Positions 21,721 to 33,059 of a stretch of DNA of 64,000 nucleotides are shown here, piece by piece; the stretch's first letter is position 1; each line of letters begins with the position of its first letter. Made by a program: the position numbers and the translations under genes. The stretch spans positions 248,001-312,000 of the forward strand of contig SAXG01000054.1 of NCBI GenBank assembly GCA_012932865.1. The letters are read 5' to 3'. Under the pieces are notes generated by a model. It did no database searches, was not told where the DNA came from, and saw nothing but the letters and a program-made list of their open reading frames with translations. This DNA is from Amylostereum areolatum. Taxonomy: Eukaryota > Basidiomycota > Agaricomycetes > Russulales > Stereaceae.

Positions 21721-24667
21721 ATGCGTTCGACCGCGTCCACTCTCCTCGTCCTCGCCCTTGCGCATGCGGCCTACGGTGTCCCCACGACCTCGATCGGGCT
21801 AACGACAAGCCTGGTGACGACAGCCTCCGTCGCGTCTACTTCCACTTCAGCTGCAGCCTCGACCGCGACAGGCGCCCCGACGCTCACCGTATCCACTGTC
21901 GTCGCAAGCCCCACCGCGCCCCTGACCGCTACCCTGCCCTCCCAAGTGCCCCTCCCTCCTCTCCAAGCCTGGTGTCCGAGCGAGATCTTCTGTGCGGGCT
22001 CGGTACGTCACCAAGCTCTCGTCATTCATACCAGCGTCTAAAGACTCTAACGCTCGCGCAAACACAGGTCCTGCAAACCGTCAACATCGCTCAGCTGTAC
22101 GCGGACCCTAAAACCTTCGTCGACAAGCCCACCAACGCGTCCGCCCAAGCCGTCCTTGCCGCCTTCCAGCCCATCAACTCTACGAACGCGACCGAGGGCG
22201 CAATGCTCAGCTTTGTCGACTCCAACTTCCGCGGCGAGGGTCTCGAGCTCGAGCCGCTGGCGTTCACCGACTTCGACCCGTCCCCGCCCTTCCTCCAAAA
22301 CGTGACGGACCCGCTGCTTCGGAACTGGACGCAGATCGTGCACGGGTACTGGACGCAGCTCGTCCGCGGAACGAACGCGTCCACGCTGTGTGACGGCGTC
22401 GCGTGCGAGAGTACGCTTATCCCGCTCAACCATACCTTCGTCGTTCCCGGCGGACGGTTCCGAGAACAATGTGCGTTTTGCGCGTTCTTCCTTCGCTGGT
22501 GGATGGGGGCTGACCCCATTTGGTGGCAGATTACTGGGACAGCTATTGGATCCTCGAGGGCCTCATCGAGTCGCAGTTGTTCGACGTCGCGAATGCGACA
22601 CTGCAGAACTTCATGGACGAGATCGAACGCTTCGGCTTCATCCCGAACGGCGGGCGCATATACTGTACGTAGCGTCCTGCTTCTCCAGGGTTTCGCCGTG
22701 TTGACCTATCGTCAGACCTGAACCGCTCGCAGCCGCCGGTCTTTATCTGGGTGAGTATCCCATTCGATGCTGCCGCGCGTATCTCCTGACCGTCAATCAT
22801 TAGATGTTGTCCAACTACATCACCGCGACGAACGACAGCTCCATCCTCACGCGCGCCCTCCCCCTAGCCGAAGTACGCTTCTTCATCTTCATTCATGCGC
22901 ATGCGCTGACGTTCCACAGCGCGAACTCGCCTGGTGGCACACCAACCGCACGCTGAATGTAACCAGCCCGTACACCAACACGACTTACGCCGTCGCCCGT
23001 TACGCGGTGACCAACAGCGCGCCGCGCCCCGAGTCGTACCTCACCGACTACCTCACCGCAAACGATCCCACGCTCGCGACGCCGCTCACCGCGGACGAAC
23101 GCGCGGACCTCTACTCCGAGCTCGCGTCCGGCGCCGAGACCGGCTGGGACTACAGCACCCGTTTCGTCGCGAACCCGCTCGCAGGCGGGCTGAACGACAC
23201 CAATGTGGCATTGCGCTCGTTGAACGTGAAGAACCACGTTCCCGTGGACTTGAACAGTATTCTCTGTGCGTTCTTTTCCCTCTGCGCAGCTCTGCTGTAA
23301 TCTGACCGACCTCGCTCTCCACTAGACAAATCCCACCGCATTCTCGCGGAGCTCTACGCCCCCACCAATGCTTCCGCCTCGACACGGCACGCAGCCCTTG
23401 CCTCTGACCTCGAAGCCGCCCTGCTCGATCTGCACTGGGACCCTGCCAAGCTCGCGTTCTACGACTTCAACCTGACCTCCAACTCACGCAACGCACTCCT
23501 CACCGCCGCGACCTTCTACCCGCTCTGGGCCGGCCTCGTCCCGTCGGAACTCCTCCACAATTCGACGGCCGCGTTTGGTGCATTCGCGGGGGTGAACATG
23601 GCGCTAGCGGAGGTACAATGGAACCGGGGTTCCTCCGACGTTCGTGACGTCAGGGCTACAGTGGGACGCACCCAATGCGTGGCCGCCGCACCAGTACATC
23701 GCGCTGCAGGCCTTGCGCGCGCTCCCTGCGAACGTTTCGTCTTCCACCCTGCCCGTTCCACCGGACAACGCCAGCGCATATGCGCTCGTACCCTTCGGTC
23801 AGCTGGGGGTGTACGAGGAAGACCTGCCCGCGCAGCCGCTGGGGGCGGGCGTGAATGCGAGCAGGACGGGGCAGGCCGCGGATGTGAACGTGATTGGTGG
23901 GACGGTGATCAATGGGGGGAACGGGACGGACGGGGAGGGCTGGAGGGACGTGCTTGTGAGGGAGCTTGCGAATCGGTATTTTACGAGCGTGCTGTGCAGC
24001 TGGTGCGTGCCGTCTCATAGTTCCGGGGCCTTTGGGGAGGGTGGCTGATTGGGATGGGAAACAGGTATTCGACGGGAGGCGAGATCCCGGGGTTCTTGCC
24101 CAGGCTCTCGGACGAGGCGCTCGCGCTGAGCGGGAGCGTGAACAATACGGGCAACATGTTCGAGAAGTTTTCCATCCAGGACATCGACGTCGGCGGGTCC
24201 GGGGGCGAGTACACCGTACAGGTGCGTCGCGCTTCCTTGCCTAGCCCTTTTTCCGTGCATACATCTGCCCCTCCGCCTGCGTCTTGGACTTCTCATCCAC
24301 CGTCCTTCCCCACTTTTCCCCTTCTATTTCTATCCGCGTTTCGGAACGCGCACTGACGCTGGCTTGTTCGTGCGCACAACAGGCCGGCTTCGGCTGGACG
24401 AACGGCGTCGTGCTCTGGGTCGCGAGTAACTTCGGCGGGCTGCTCGTCGCGCCGACGTGCCCCAATCCACTGTCGGAGGCGACGACTTCGACGGCGTCCA
24501 CCGCCAGCGCGAGCGCCGCTGGCACGCAGGGTGCGTCGACCTCAGGTGTGGCGAGCCCGTCGCCTGTGAGTCAGAATACGCCAAATGGGACGCTTGGGAA
24601 GAGAGGGCTGGTAGGTGTAGGGACAGTGGTCGGGTTGGTACTGGGGGTTGGGTTGGGGTTGATGTAG
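21721..24667 (+). CDS. GH37 trehalase, secreted, probable GPI anchor
   Basis: Start MRSTASTLLVLALAHAAYG (signal peptide), then a Ser/Thr-rich stretch and the mature enzyme (WCPSEIFCAGS...LQTVNIAQLYADPKTFVD). Both trehalase signatures are present: PGGRFREQYYWDSYW and QWDAPNAWPPHQY. The presumed acid/base residues are in GWDYSTRF (Asp) and GGSGGEYTVQ (Glu), followed by AGFGWTNGV. The C-terminus is a Ser/Ala-rich stretch and a hydrophobic tail (LVGVGTVVGLVLGVGLGLM) typical of GPI-anchored proteins. Many N-glycosylation sequons are visible. It hydrolyses trehalose to glucose outside the plasma membrane. At 23601-23612 the reading passes from NMALA to RYNG only if one base is removed, otherwise a stop follows. 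At least seven short introns occur. Confidence 0.87.
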
Positions 24668-25228
24668 GGATTAGGATGGTGAATTTTATGACACTACGAG
24701 GATGGCGGGAGGCGTGTACGTTACACTACGACTTGAGACTATGAATGACCAATTTACGTGGTTAGGGGTTTGGTGGGGGCTGGAGGCTGCTAGCGGTAAC
24801 ATGCACAGTAGGTTCTCTTCCCTTCTCGTTTCCTGTCCTTCCGTCTTCAGGTGAGTTTTCCTCGCCGACCACGGGTTCGATACGGACGCTTGCTAAACGA
24901 AACACGTTCGCCAGGGCTTCCTCGCCTCGCACGCCTATGGATGTGCGCGGATTCCAATCCTAAACATGGGGTGAGCGTGTTCCGAGTCCCGCAGCGAAGC
25001 TTGGTTGGCTGAACGTTTGCGAAGATATGCACGCGTGCCGACTCTCGGGCCTCCAGGAAACCCACCCGGCCTGTGATAGTCGGCGGTGGACTCGAACGCG
25101 AAGCAGCCCATCGGAGGTCCTCGGATGGCAGGGCAGAAAACGCGCATCCAGCACCGGGAAAGTATTTAAACCTTGCCTCCTCGGTATCGTCTTCACTTCC
25201 ACCTCCTAGTACACAATCGCACAATATA
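24668..25228. other. intergenic, trehalase to esterase 1
   Basis: A TATTTAAA box at 25163-25170 lies 59 nt before the esterase ATG. Nothing else recognised. Confidence 0.4.
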
Positions 25229-27746
25229 ATGGTACACCTCCCCACCTCCACCGCGCTCGGCGTGGGCATCTTGGCTCTGCTGCACGCCTGCCAGAACGCG
25301 CTCGCCTCTCCTCAGGCTGTATTCGAGCAGCTCCCGCTCGTGCCCGCGTCATCGGGACGCGCCAAGCCCAGTTTCCACAATCAACCTGGAACCTGAGGCT
25401 GCCGCGCCCTCGCCCACCGTGAAGCTCGACGACGCGGTGTTCACGGGCACGCTCGACGACGCCGCGGCGTCGTTCCTCGGGATCCCGTTCGCGCTGCCGC
25501 CGTACGTGCTTTCCGCGCTTCTTCTTCGTCTGCCGTGCTGACGCGCGCTTGCGCAGGACGGGCGACCGCCGCTTCCGCCTGCCCGTGCCCGCCGCGGCGT
25601 ACGGCGGCAACGTCGACGCGAGCGCGTACGGGTTCTCGTGCCCGCAGCAGCCGATGACGCTCCCGTCGGGGCTCGACGGGGCGTTGAAGAAGGTGCTCGA
25701 TGCGGCGGTGAACACGCTGTACGAGGACGTCACGCCGGAGAACGAGGACTGTGCGTTCGGGTTTCCCGTTGTATTGCGTTGCGTTGCGTTGCAAGGAGCG
25801 GGGTGTGCTGACGCTGAGCCCGCGGCTGGAAGGTCTGACGCTGAACGTGGTGATGCCCGCGAACGCGAAGCCCGGGGACAAGCTGCCCGTTGTCGCGGTG
25901 AGGCGCCTTTGTTCCGTAGCGTTCACAAGGGATTTGCTGACGGGTGACCGACCCAGTGGATATTTGGCGGTACGTTCGCCGTCCTGTGAAGGTGTCGAGT
26001 TCAAAGCTGACTCGGACGCGTTTTTCGAGGCGGGTTCGAGATCGGTGGATCGGCTACGTATGTGTCGTGGTTTTCAGGCGAGGATGGCGCGGGCTAAGCT
26101 TCGGATCGATTGGAACAGGTATGACGGCGCCTCCGTCGTCAATCGCGCGATCGAGTTGAAGAAACCGGTCGTGTTCATCAGCATGAACTACCGCCTCACA
26201 GGTTCGCCTTTTCCGCGGCGCGTCCGTGGCTGTTTTGTGCTTATGGGCGATGTAGCATTTGGGTTCCTGGCGGGGAAAGAAGTCAAAGCGGAGGGGGTCG
26301 GGAAACCTCGGTTTGCAAGACCGTCCGTGTCCTGTTTATTTCATCCGGTGTGGCAGGGTCTGTGGGTGCTGACTTGGGGGTCTCGACGCTGGCAGAACGG
26401 CTCGCGCTGCGCTGGGTGCAGAAGTACATCGCGAACTTCGGGGGAGATCCGGAGAAGGTCACTATGTGAGTCTGCCGCTCCCCCCATCTTGTGCGGAAAG
26501 AAGGGCTGACGCGAGGATGGATGTGGATGCAGTTGGGGGGAGAGCGCGGGTGCGATTTCCGTCGCGTTGCATATGATCACGAACGGCGGCGACACGGAAG
26601 GCCTGTTCCGGGCTGCGATCATGCAGTCCGGGGGTCCTATCCCAGTATGCTTTCGCGTCTTTTCCTTCCGTCCGCAGAGGGGAATAATCGACGTTCTTCC
26701 TTCGTGTAGGTTGGAGATATCGAACATGGGCAGAAGTACTACGACGCGATCGTCTCCGATACGGGTTGCGGTCGCAGCAACGACACGCTCCAGTGTCTGC
26801 GTGGGCTTCCGTACAACACTTTGAAGGACGCCATCGACAAGTCCCCGAACTTTTTCGCGTACCAGGGCCTCGTGCTTGCCTGGCTGCCCCGCGTGGACGG
26901 AATTTTCTTGACGGGCCCGCCGCAACACCTCGTGCTTCAAGGCAGCGTGGCGAACATCCCCACCATCCAGGGAAACTGCGACGACGAAGGCGCCCTTTTC
27001 TCGATTTCGAGCACGAACCTCACGTCGGTTCTTCCTTGCGAGCCTATGCATTGCCGCGCACGCTGACCCGTCCCGTGTCGTACAGGACGACGGCGGCCGT
27101 GAAGGGCTGGCTGACGGAGTTCATGCTCCCCGAAGCCAAGAGCAACGAGCTGGACCTGCTCCTGCGCCACTACCCCGACTCCATTTCCGCAGGGTGTCCC
27201 TTTGACACCGGACTGGAAAACGCGCTCGGACCCCAGTTCAAACGCGTGGCGGCCATCCAGGGCGACGTCGTATTTCACGGGCCTCGGAGGTTCTTCCTCA
27301 AGAACACGGCGGCGAAGCAGAAGGCGTGGGCGTTTAGTGAGTATTGAGGCCCCTTCCGTGGCGTCAGATGCTAACTTTACGTCGCGCCCGCGCAGTCAGC
27401 AAGCGTTTGAAGGGGACGCCATTCATCGGTTCGGTAGGCTGGTTACCCGGGTTGAAGATAGTTGCACGTACTCATTGCTTTCTTATATATCCAGTTCCAC
27501 GCGTCCGACCTCGTGAACTCGTTCGGCGATGGCGAGCTGAAGGACTACATCATCAACTTCGTGACCTCCCTCGACCCCAACGGCGGAGCGTCGGTGCCCG
27601 TCAAGTGGCCCCAGTACGACTTGTCCAAGCCGCAAGCGGTCGTGTTCCAGGACAGCACTCTTTTCCCCGTGAAAGTCGTCGATGACACCTACCGCGCCGC
27701 GCCGCTCGACTTCGTCGCGAACCTGTCGCTTCTTCATCCGATATGA
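25229..27746 (+). CDS. type-B carboxylesterase/lipase, gene 1 (two single-base frame breaks)
   Basis: Signal peptide MVHLPTSTALGVGILALLHA. The alpha/beta-hydrolase core contains FLGIPFALPP, oxyanion loop WIFGGGFEIGGSATYDG, ISMNYRLTAFGFLAG, nucleophile elbow IWGESAGAIS, YYDAIVSDTGC and the C-terminal DDTYRAAPLDF. It is of the Candida rugosa lipase/cholinesterase-like class, about 540 residues; it hydrolyses carboxyl esters outside the cell. Two frame breaks occur. In exon 1 (25330-25390) the leader frame runs into a stop while the downstream frame resumes at INLEPEAAAPSP. At 26301-26306 an A run of three (AAA) must be two to read GNLGLQD. The tandem paralogue at 28721 reads cleanly at both places. 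The segments FAYQ-GLVLAWLPRV and IQG-NCDDEG lack introns that the paralogue has. Confidence 0.85.
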
Positions 27747-28640
27747 GGGGCGGTGACGACGGCTCCCACGACCGACCTTATTATATGAGACGTTGTTCCG
27801 AGAATGGTATATCTAGAAATTTCACGGGTGTTTGATGAAAGTCGGTTCTCCTGGGATGGTTTCGTGGGCCTGGACTTCCGAGTCGGAGACGGGCTCTGAC
27901 TCGCCCAGCATCCTCCAGCATCGTCCAATGATGTTCTTGTGACTTGGTTTTCGCCGCCAACCGTGCCTTTCAAGCTACAGTTTGGTCAGAGAGGTACCAC
28001 CCACTCATCTGATCGCTGAGATTCCCTCAGTGCAAAAAGAAAGGCGTGAATTCGACGCGACGACGAGCCCATGACCAGTCCACGTTTTATATTCGCGCGT
28101 GCGCGACCGCCGTGGCCCTTACACGTGGGCGCTTTATGCCCCCTTACCCCGCCCTTGTGTACCCTGAAATTATTGCACGGCTGTGTCGCCACCATGAAGT
28201 TCAGCGTGGGCTCGTGGGTTCCGCAGCGAGCCACTGTCATTTTACCCCGCGTTTACCCCAGACCCCAGGTTCCCTCGGGGCGGGAATATGATTTTAACAA
28301 AGGGCAGATCAGCAAGTCAGATAAGCGCGCGATCGGTCCCGTCCCGTCATGCAAGACCGAGATCTGCCTTGTCGATCTTCTCGGTATTGGCCGCGGTTCC
28401 TACAATCCGAAAAGCGGCTATGTTCATCTCTTCCCCACGCGACGCATATGCGAGTACTTGACCCATGACCCAACGATGATGGCCTGTGATATAATGCGAA
28501 GGTGATGGGCCTTGCACTCTACTTTGTGTCCAGCGCGAACTGACCTGGCAGCGCGCGGCAGCCAATCGAACGACGGGCCTATCGCTTGGGTTTGGGGGAA
28601 CGACCAATGAACCGTCTAATTTAGACCATCCGCTCGCGCG
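27747..28640. other. intergenic between the two esterase genes
   Basis: Nothing supported; it contains the 5' regulatory region of esterase gene 2. Confidence 0.4.
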
Positions 28641-28646
28641 TATAAA
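28641..28646 (+). promoter_or_regulatory. TATA box of esterase gene 2
   Basis: TATAAA, 80 nt upstream of the ATG at 28721. Confidence 0.6.
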
Positions 28647-28720
28647 GGCTTCCCGATGTCCGGATGGTGGGACAAGGAGTCTTTTCGACGTCCTCCTACC
28701 CATCGTTGTCCTCACTCACG

Positions 28721-31161
28721 ATGAAGGCCTCTGCACTCGGCGCGGTTCTCCTGGCTCTCGCTGCGCCCATCGCCGCCGTACCGACACGCAGAGCGTCGCC
28801 GACGATCGCACTCGACAACGGCACCTTCGTGGGGACCACGTCTGGCAAGGTCAACAAGTTTCTCGGCATCCCCTTCGCGCAACCCCCGTAAGGTTTTTTC
28901 TATCCCCATCTGTGTCGCCTCACGATTGGCTGACCAACGTCGTCGGATGCAGTGTCGGAGATTTGCGATTCAACCTGCCCAAGGCCACCGATCCTTACGT
29001 CGGAACGCACACCGTCACGTCGTTCGGTCCTGCGTGTCCCCAGCAGGCCCTCACACTCCCGCTCCCGGCCGGTCTCGCGCAGGATGCTGTCGACTTTGTG
29101 GTCAACACTATCTACGGGGCTGTTTTCCCGGACGACGAGGACTGTGAGTGGCTGAGTCTCGGATTTACTGTGGGTCGCTGAACGGGGAGGTTAGGCCTCA
29201 CGTTAAACGTCGTTACTCCCTCCAATGCTACACCAGGATCCAAGCTGCCTGTGGTCGCAGTACGTTTCACCCCTATTCGCATTTTTTTTCTCACCGAGAC
29301 TTTTTACAGTGGATCTTCGGAGGTACGATTGCGTCTCGAACGAGCGTCTCCCGCGTTCTAATCAATTTTTTTTGAATAGGGGGCTTTGAAATTGGTTCGC
29401 CGAGCTTGTGCGTTTGCGGAGCACCCTCCCGTCTCTTTGTATGCTGCTAACGCTTTAAGTTCAGGTACGACGGCAAGGTCATCGTGGAGCAAGCCATTTC
29501 ATTGAACCAACCTGTCATTTTCGTTAGCATGAACTACCGCGTTTCCGGTACGCACCCCGCCGCAATCACGGTCAACCTTCATGGATGCTAACGCTTTTGG
29601 CTCTAGCCTTTGGATTCTTAGCGGGACAGGAGGTCAAAGATGCTGGCGTTGGGAACTTGGGCCTACATGACCGTGCGTTCCGTCAGTTCAATTGCACCCG
29701 TTGCGTTCTCATTCCGCTTTAGAGCGCCTGGCTCTCCGATGGATCCAAAAGTACATTGGCGCGTTCGGTGGCGACCCCAGCAAAGTCACGATGTGCGTGG
29801 CCTCTTTGATCTCCGTGGGCTGTTCGTTGACGTCGCAACCCGTTCTAGCTGGGGGGAAAGCGCCGGCGCCATCTCGATCGGTCTGCACATGGTCGCGAAC
29901 GGCGGCGACACCGAGGGGCTTTTCCGCGCCGGATTCATGCAGTCTGGCTCCCCTCCACCCGTCGGCGACATCACCCATGGTACGCCGTATATTCGTCATT
30001 ACTTTTGCTCGAGATCTCATCACGTCTGCAGGCCAAAAATACTACGACGCCATCGTCTCTGAGACTGGCTGCTCTGGATCATCCGATACCCTTCAGTGCC
30101 TGCGGGAGGTCCCGTATGATACCCTCAAGAACGCCGCGGACAACTCGCCCAGTCTCTTCTCGTACCAGGTGCGTTTTGAACGTCGGCGACCTCCCATGTA
30201 CGGCACACTGACACAGCGGATTAGTCTTTGAACTTGGCATGGCTGCCTCGCGTAGACGGCGTGTTTGTGACAGCCCCTCCCCAAGAGCTAGTCTCTCAAG
30301 GCAAGGTTGCGAATATACCCTTCATCACCGGTACGTCCGTAGAATACACCCGAGTACGTCCCACGATTGTTCATGCGCGACACAGGCGACTGCGACGACG
30401 AAGGCACGCTGTTCTCCCTCGCTAACCTCAACATCACGTACGTCACTGTCACTTTTCCTCACCACAAATGAGGATTGAACGGCCCTTCCATGACTGTCTA
30501 CAGCACCGACGCAAAGGTCCACAAATATCTCAAGGACATATACCTCCCCAATGCCAGCGACGCCGAGATCGACCAGATCCTCGCCGCATACCCATCCGAC
30601 GTCACCCAGGGCTCGCCATTCGACACAGGCCTCTTCAACGTGCTCACGCCGCAGTTCAAGCGCCTGGCGGCTATCCAAGGCGACGTCGTGTTCCAAGCGC
30701 CGCGCCGGTTCTTCCTGCAGCAGCGGTCGGGAAAGCAGAACACCTGGTCGTTCTGTACGCCACCATTTTTTTCCCGCGCGAGCCGCCGTCCTGATCGCTC
30801 TCCGTCTTTCACAGTGAACAAGCGTCTGAAGGCGCTCCCCGTGCTCGGATCGGTACGTTCCCTCGTCTCGCCTTTTTGACCGCGCGAGTGCGTGTGCTGA
30901 TCACCGGCGCTGGAACAGGCGCACGCGACGGACATCTTGAACGCGTTCGGGGGCGGCGACATGGCGGCGTACCTCATCCGCTTCGCGACGAACCTCGACC
31001 CGAACGGCGGCAACAACCTGGCGTGGCCGAAGTACACGACGGGGTCGCCGAAGCAGCTCACGTTCTTGGACGGGCTGATTCCCGAGGTGCTCACGGACGA
31101 CACGTACCGCACGCAAGGGTTCAACGTGCTCACGACGCTGTCCGGGAAGTACCCGATTTGA
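28721..31161 (+). CDS. type-B carboxylesterase/lipase, gene 2 (intact)
   Basis: Start MKASALGAVLLALAAPIAAVP (signal peptide). The chain then reads through about a dozen exons without a break: FLGIPFAQPP, GDLRFNLPKA, EDC-LTLNVVTPSN, WIFGGGFEIG, IFVSMNYRVSAFGFLAGQEV, GVGNLGLHDQ, IWGESAGAISIGLHM (nucleophile Ser), GLFRAGFMQSGSPPPVGDI, CLREVPYDTL, FDTGLFNVLTPQFKRLAAIQ, and stop after TTLSGKYPI. It is clearly a tandem duplicate of the gene at 25229, with the same domain order and mostly shared intron positions, but two extra introns (after LFSYQ and after PFITG). Expected to be a secreted esterase or lipase acting on plant or lipid esters. The substrate cannot be told from sequence. Confidence 0.88.
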
Positions 31162-32677
31162 GGGAAAAGTATATGGAATGGCACTGTATTTGTAGGGCTT
31201 CAGTTGTACCGTCCCACTTTTTGGAAGCTCTTCCCACACCGTCAGACCGTCCGACGACTTTACGGAGATGTTACTTATGTACGGACTGCAACGCCGAAAA
31301 CAATGTATCGATGATTCACGTTCCTTGTACGTGATAGTACTATCACTGGTCTAGGTCGTTGCTTCCATGGCCAGTGAGATGTAGGGTCGAAGACTGGTAA
31401 GTTCTTTGATAGCATATGCAACCCCTTGGAAAGAATCGGAATGCCGCCACTGGTGCTGCGGTCCTCAAAAACTCAGGTCGGCATTTCGACTGGGACACGG
31501 ATGATCACGTGAGATTTCGTTGACATCAACGCCGCCTCGCGCCGTCGCCTCTCTTCTCCTTGTCTCCGACCACGACCTTCGTCGTCGTCGTTGACCATCG
31601 ACTTCGTCGTCGCCGTCGCCGCTTCCACCACCCCGTCACCGTGACCGCTCCATGCCCAACACAGTAGTGTAGCCTCGCACTTGCACCTCTTTCTCATCCT
31701 CCATTGTTGTACATGATTGAGGCGGCTCTTAGGTTGTTATAGGTGTGAGTCTTGACACTTGCTCACACTCAAGCATAGATGGCATGCTGCTTGCAGGGGT
31801 TCATCTGAAGAGAAGACTTACATTGTGTTCTCTGTGCTCAACTCGCTTACAGTCCCTACCTGAGGAATATTTGTATCTCTACCCTTCCACTCATCTACTG
31901 TACACCCCTTGTGCATTCATAAATTTGATTAGATGCTTTCTCACCGTCCAACTAGCGTTGCACAAATACGAGTAAATATGCTGACCGACCATATTATATC
32001 GAATACATATTATTACGAGTGGGAGAAATAGTGTATGTATTTGTAGCTGTACTATATCATATCATAATGGTCAAATATTCTTATTTATTTGTATCTAATT
32101 TATATTTTTTGCCCTGAGCCAGAGGTATGATACGGGCTAAGGCTATGATGGCTATAAGTTATTCTTGCCTGGACATCATGTAGAAGATGAAGTCTGCCAT
32201 TGTTGGCAGTGATGGGATGCCGTTGCTTGCTGACAGGATGCTGCCGCCACCGGCGAGAAGTCGTGAGAAACAGCGGCACTTTGGTGGCAGCCTTTCCAAG
32301 AATGGAAATGAGCCACTGGCAAACCCCGGAGTGTTCTCGCCGTTACCAGAGGTATTGACTTCAATTTGGGTATGTGTTACCTGTCTCTTAAAGGCATCTT
32401 GAAGCTCACTGGTCAAGTAGATAAGCCTACTTCTGGCATACTCAGAATATAAATAAATATTGAGTCCATAGCATATTGTACTCGTACTATATCATACTGT
32501 ACCCAATTACATTATGGTGGTTCAAAATACACAGCAGCCGTAATATATCGATATTTTTCCGTATTAATATGATTATATTTAAGTATACTCTATAGTTTGT
32601 GCAACACTACGTCCAACCCATCCTTTCTTGCACTCAATATGTACCCCAAGTTGCTGCTCAGTCTAAAAACAATAAAA
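31162..32677. other. AT-rich intergenic segment
   Basis: From about 31900 to 32640 the sequence is conspicuously AT-rich (runs such as TTATTTATTTGTATCTAATTTATATTTTTT), in contrast to the GC-rich genes around it. A 180-bp island of ordinary composition (32187-32370) interrupts it and reads as a short open frame on both strands (plus strand: GSDGMPLLADRMLPPPARSR). No family is recognised; it may be a relic of an insertion. Confidence 0.45.
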
Positions 32678-32786
32678 TGACAACAGCGAGATTCGAACTC
32701 GCGCCCTTTCGGACTAGATTACGTAAGCATTAGTTAGGTAATCAACCCAACGCAGCTAGCGCCTTAGACCGCTCGGCCATGTTGCC
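32678..32786 (-). tRNA. type-II (Leu-like) tRNA, probably intron-containing
   Basis: On the minus strand a 7-bp acceptor stem (GGCAACA/TGTTGTC), D-arm (TGGCCGAGCGGTCTAAGGC), a Leu-style variable region (TCCGAAAGGGC) and a perfect T-arm (GCGAG-TTCGAAT-CTCGC) are seen. The discriminator base is A. At 109 nt it is about 25 nt longer than a Leu tRNA. The extra bases lie between the anticodon-stem halves (GCTAG...CTAGT), where an intron belongs. I could not fold the loop to a standard anticodon with U33, so the isotype is open and a decayed copy is possible. Confidence 0.7.
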
Positions 32787-33059
32787 TTGAAGATTTACAA
32801 CGTACATTGCTACACAGATCCAATGCGACGGTCGATTCCTGAATATTCTGAGTGTTTTCTACGAATCTACCCTCTCCTTCGCCAGCTCTCCACGACAAGC
32901 CCGACTTCCCATCTCTCATCTCTCGTCTTCCATCTTCCATCTTCCATCTTTAATCCCCTGATCTTCTCGCTCATCAACTTTCCAATGTGCGTTCACTCTT
33001 CGTGGCGCCTGTTCTTCGTTCTCACCCATGAACAGTCCAGGCAGAGCGCGCACGACAAG

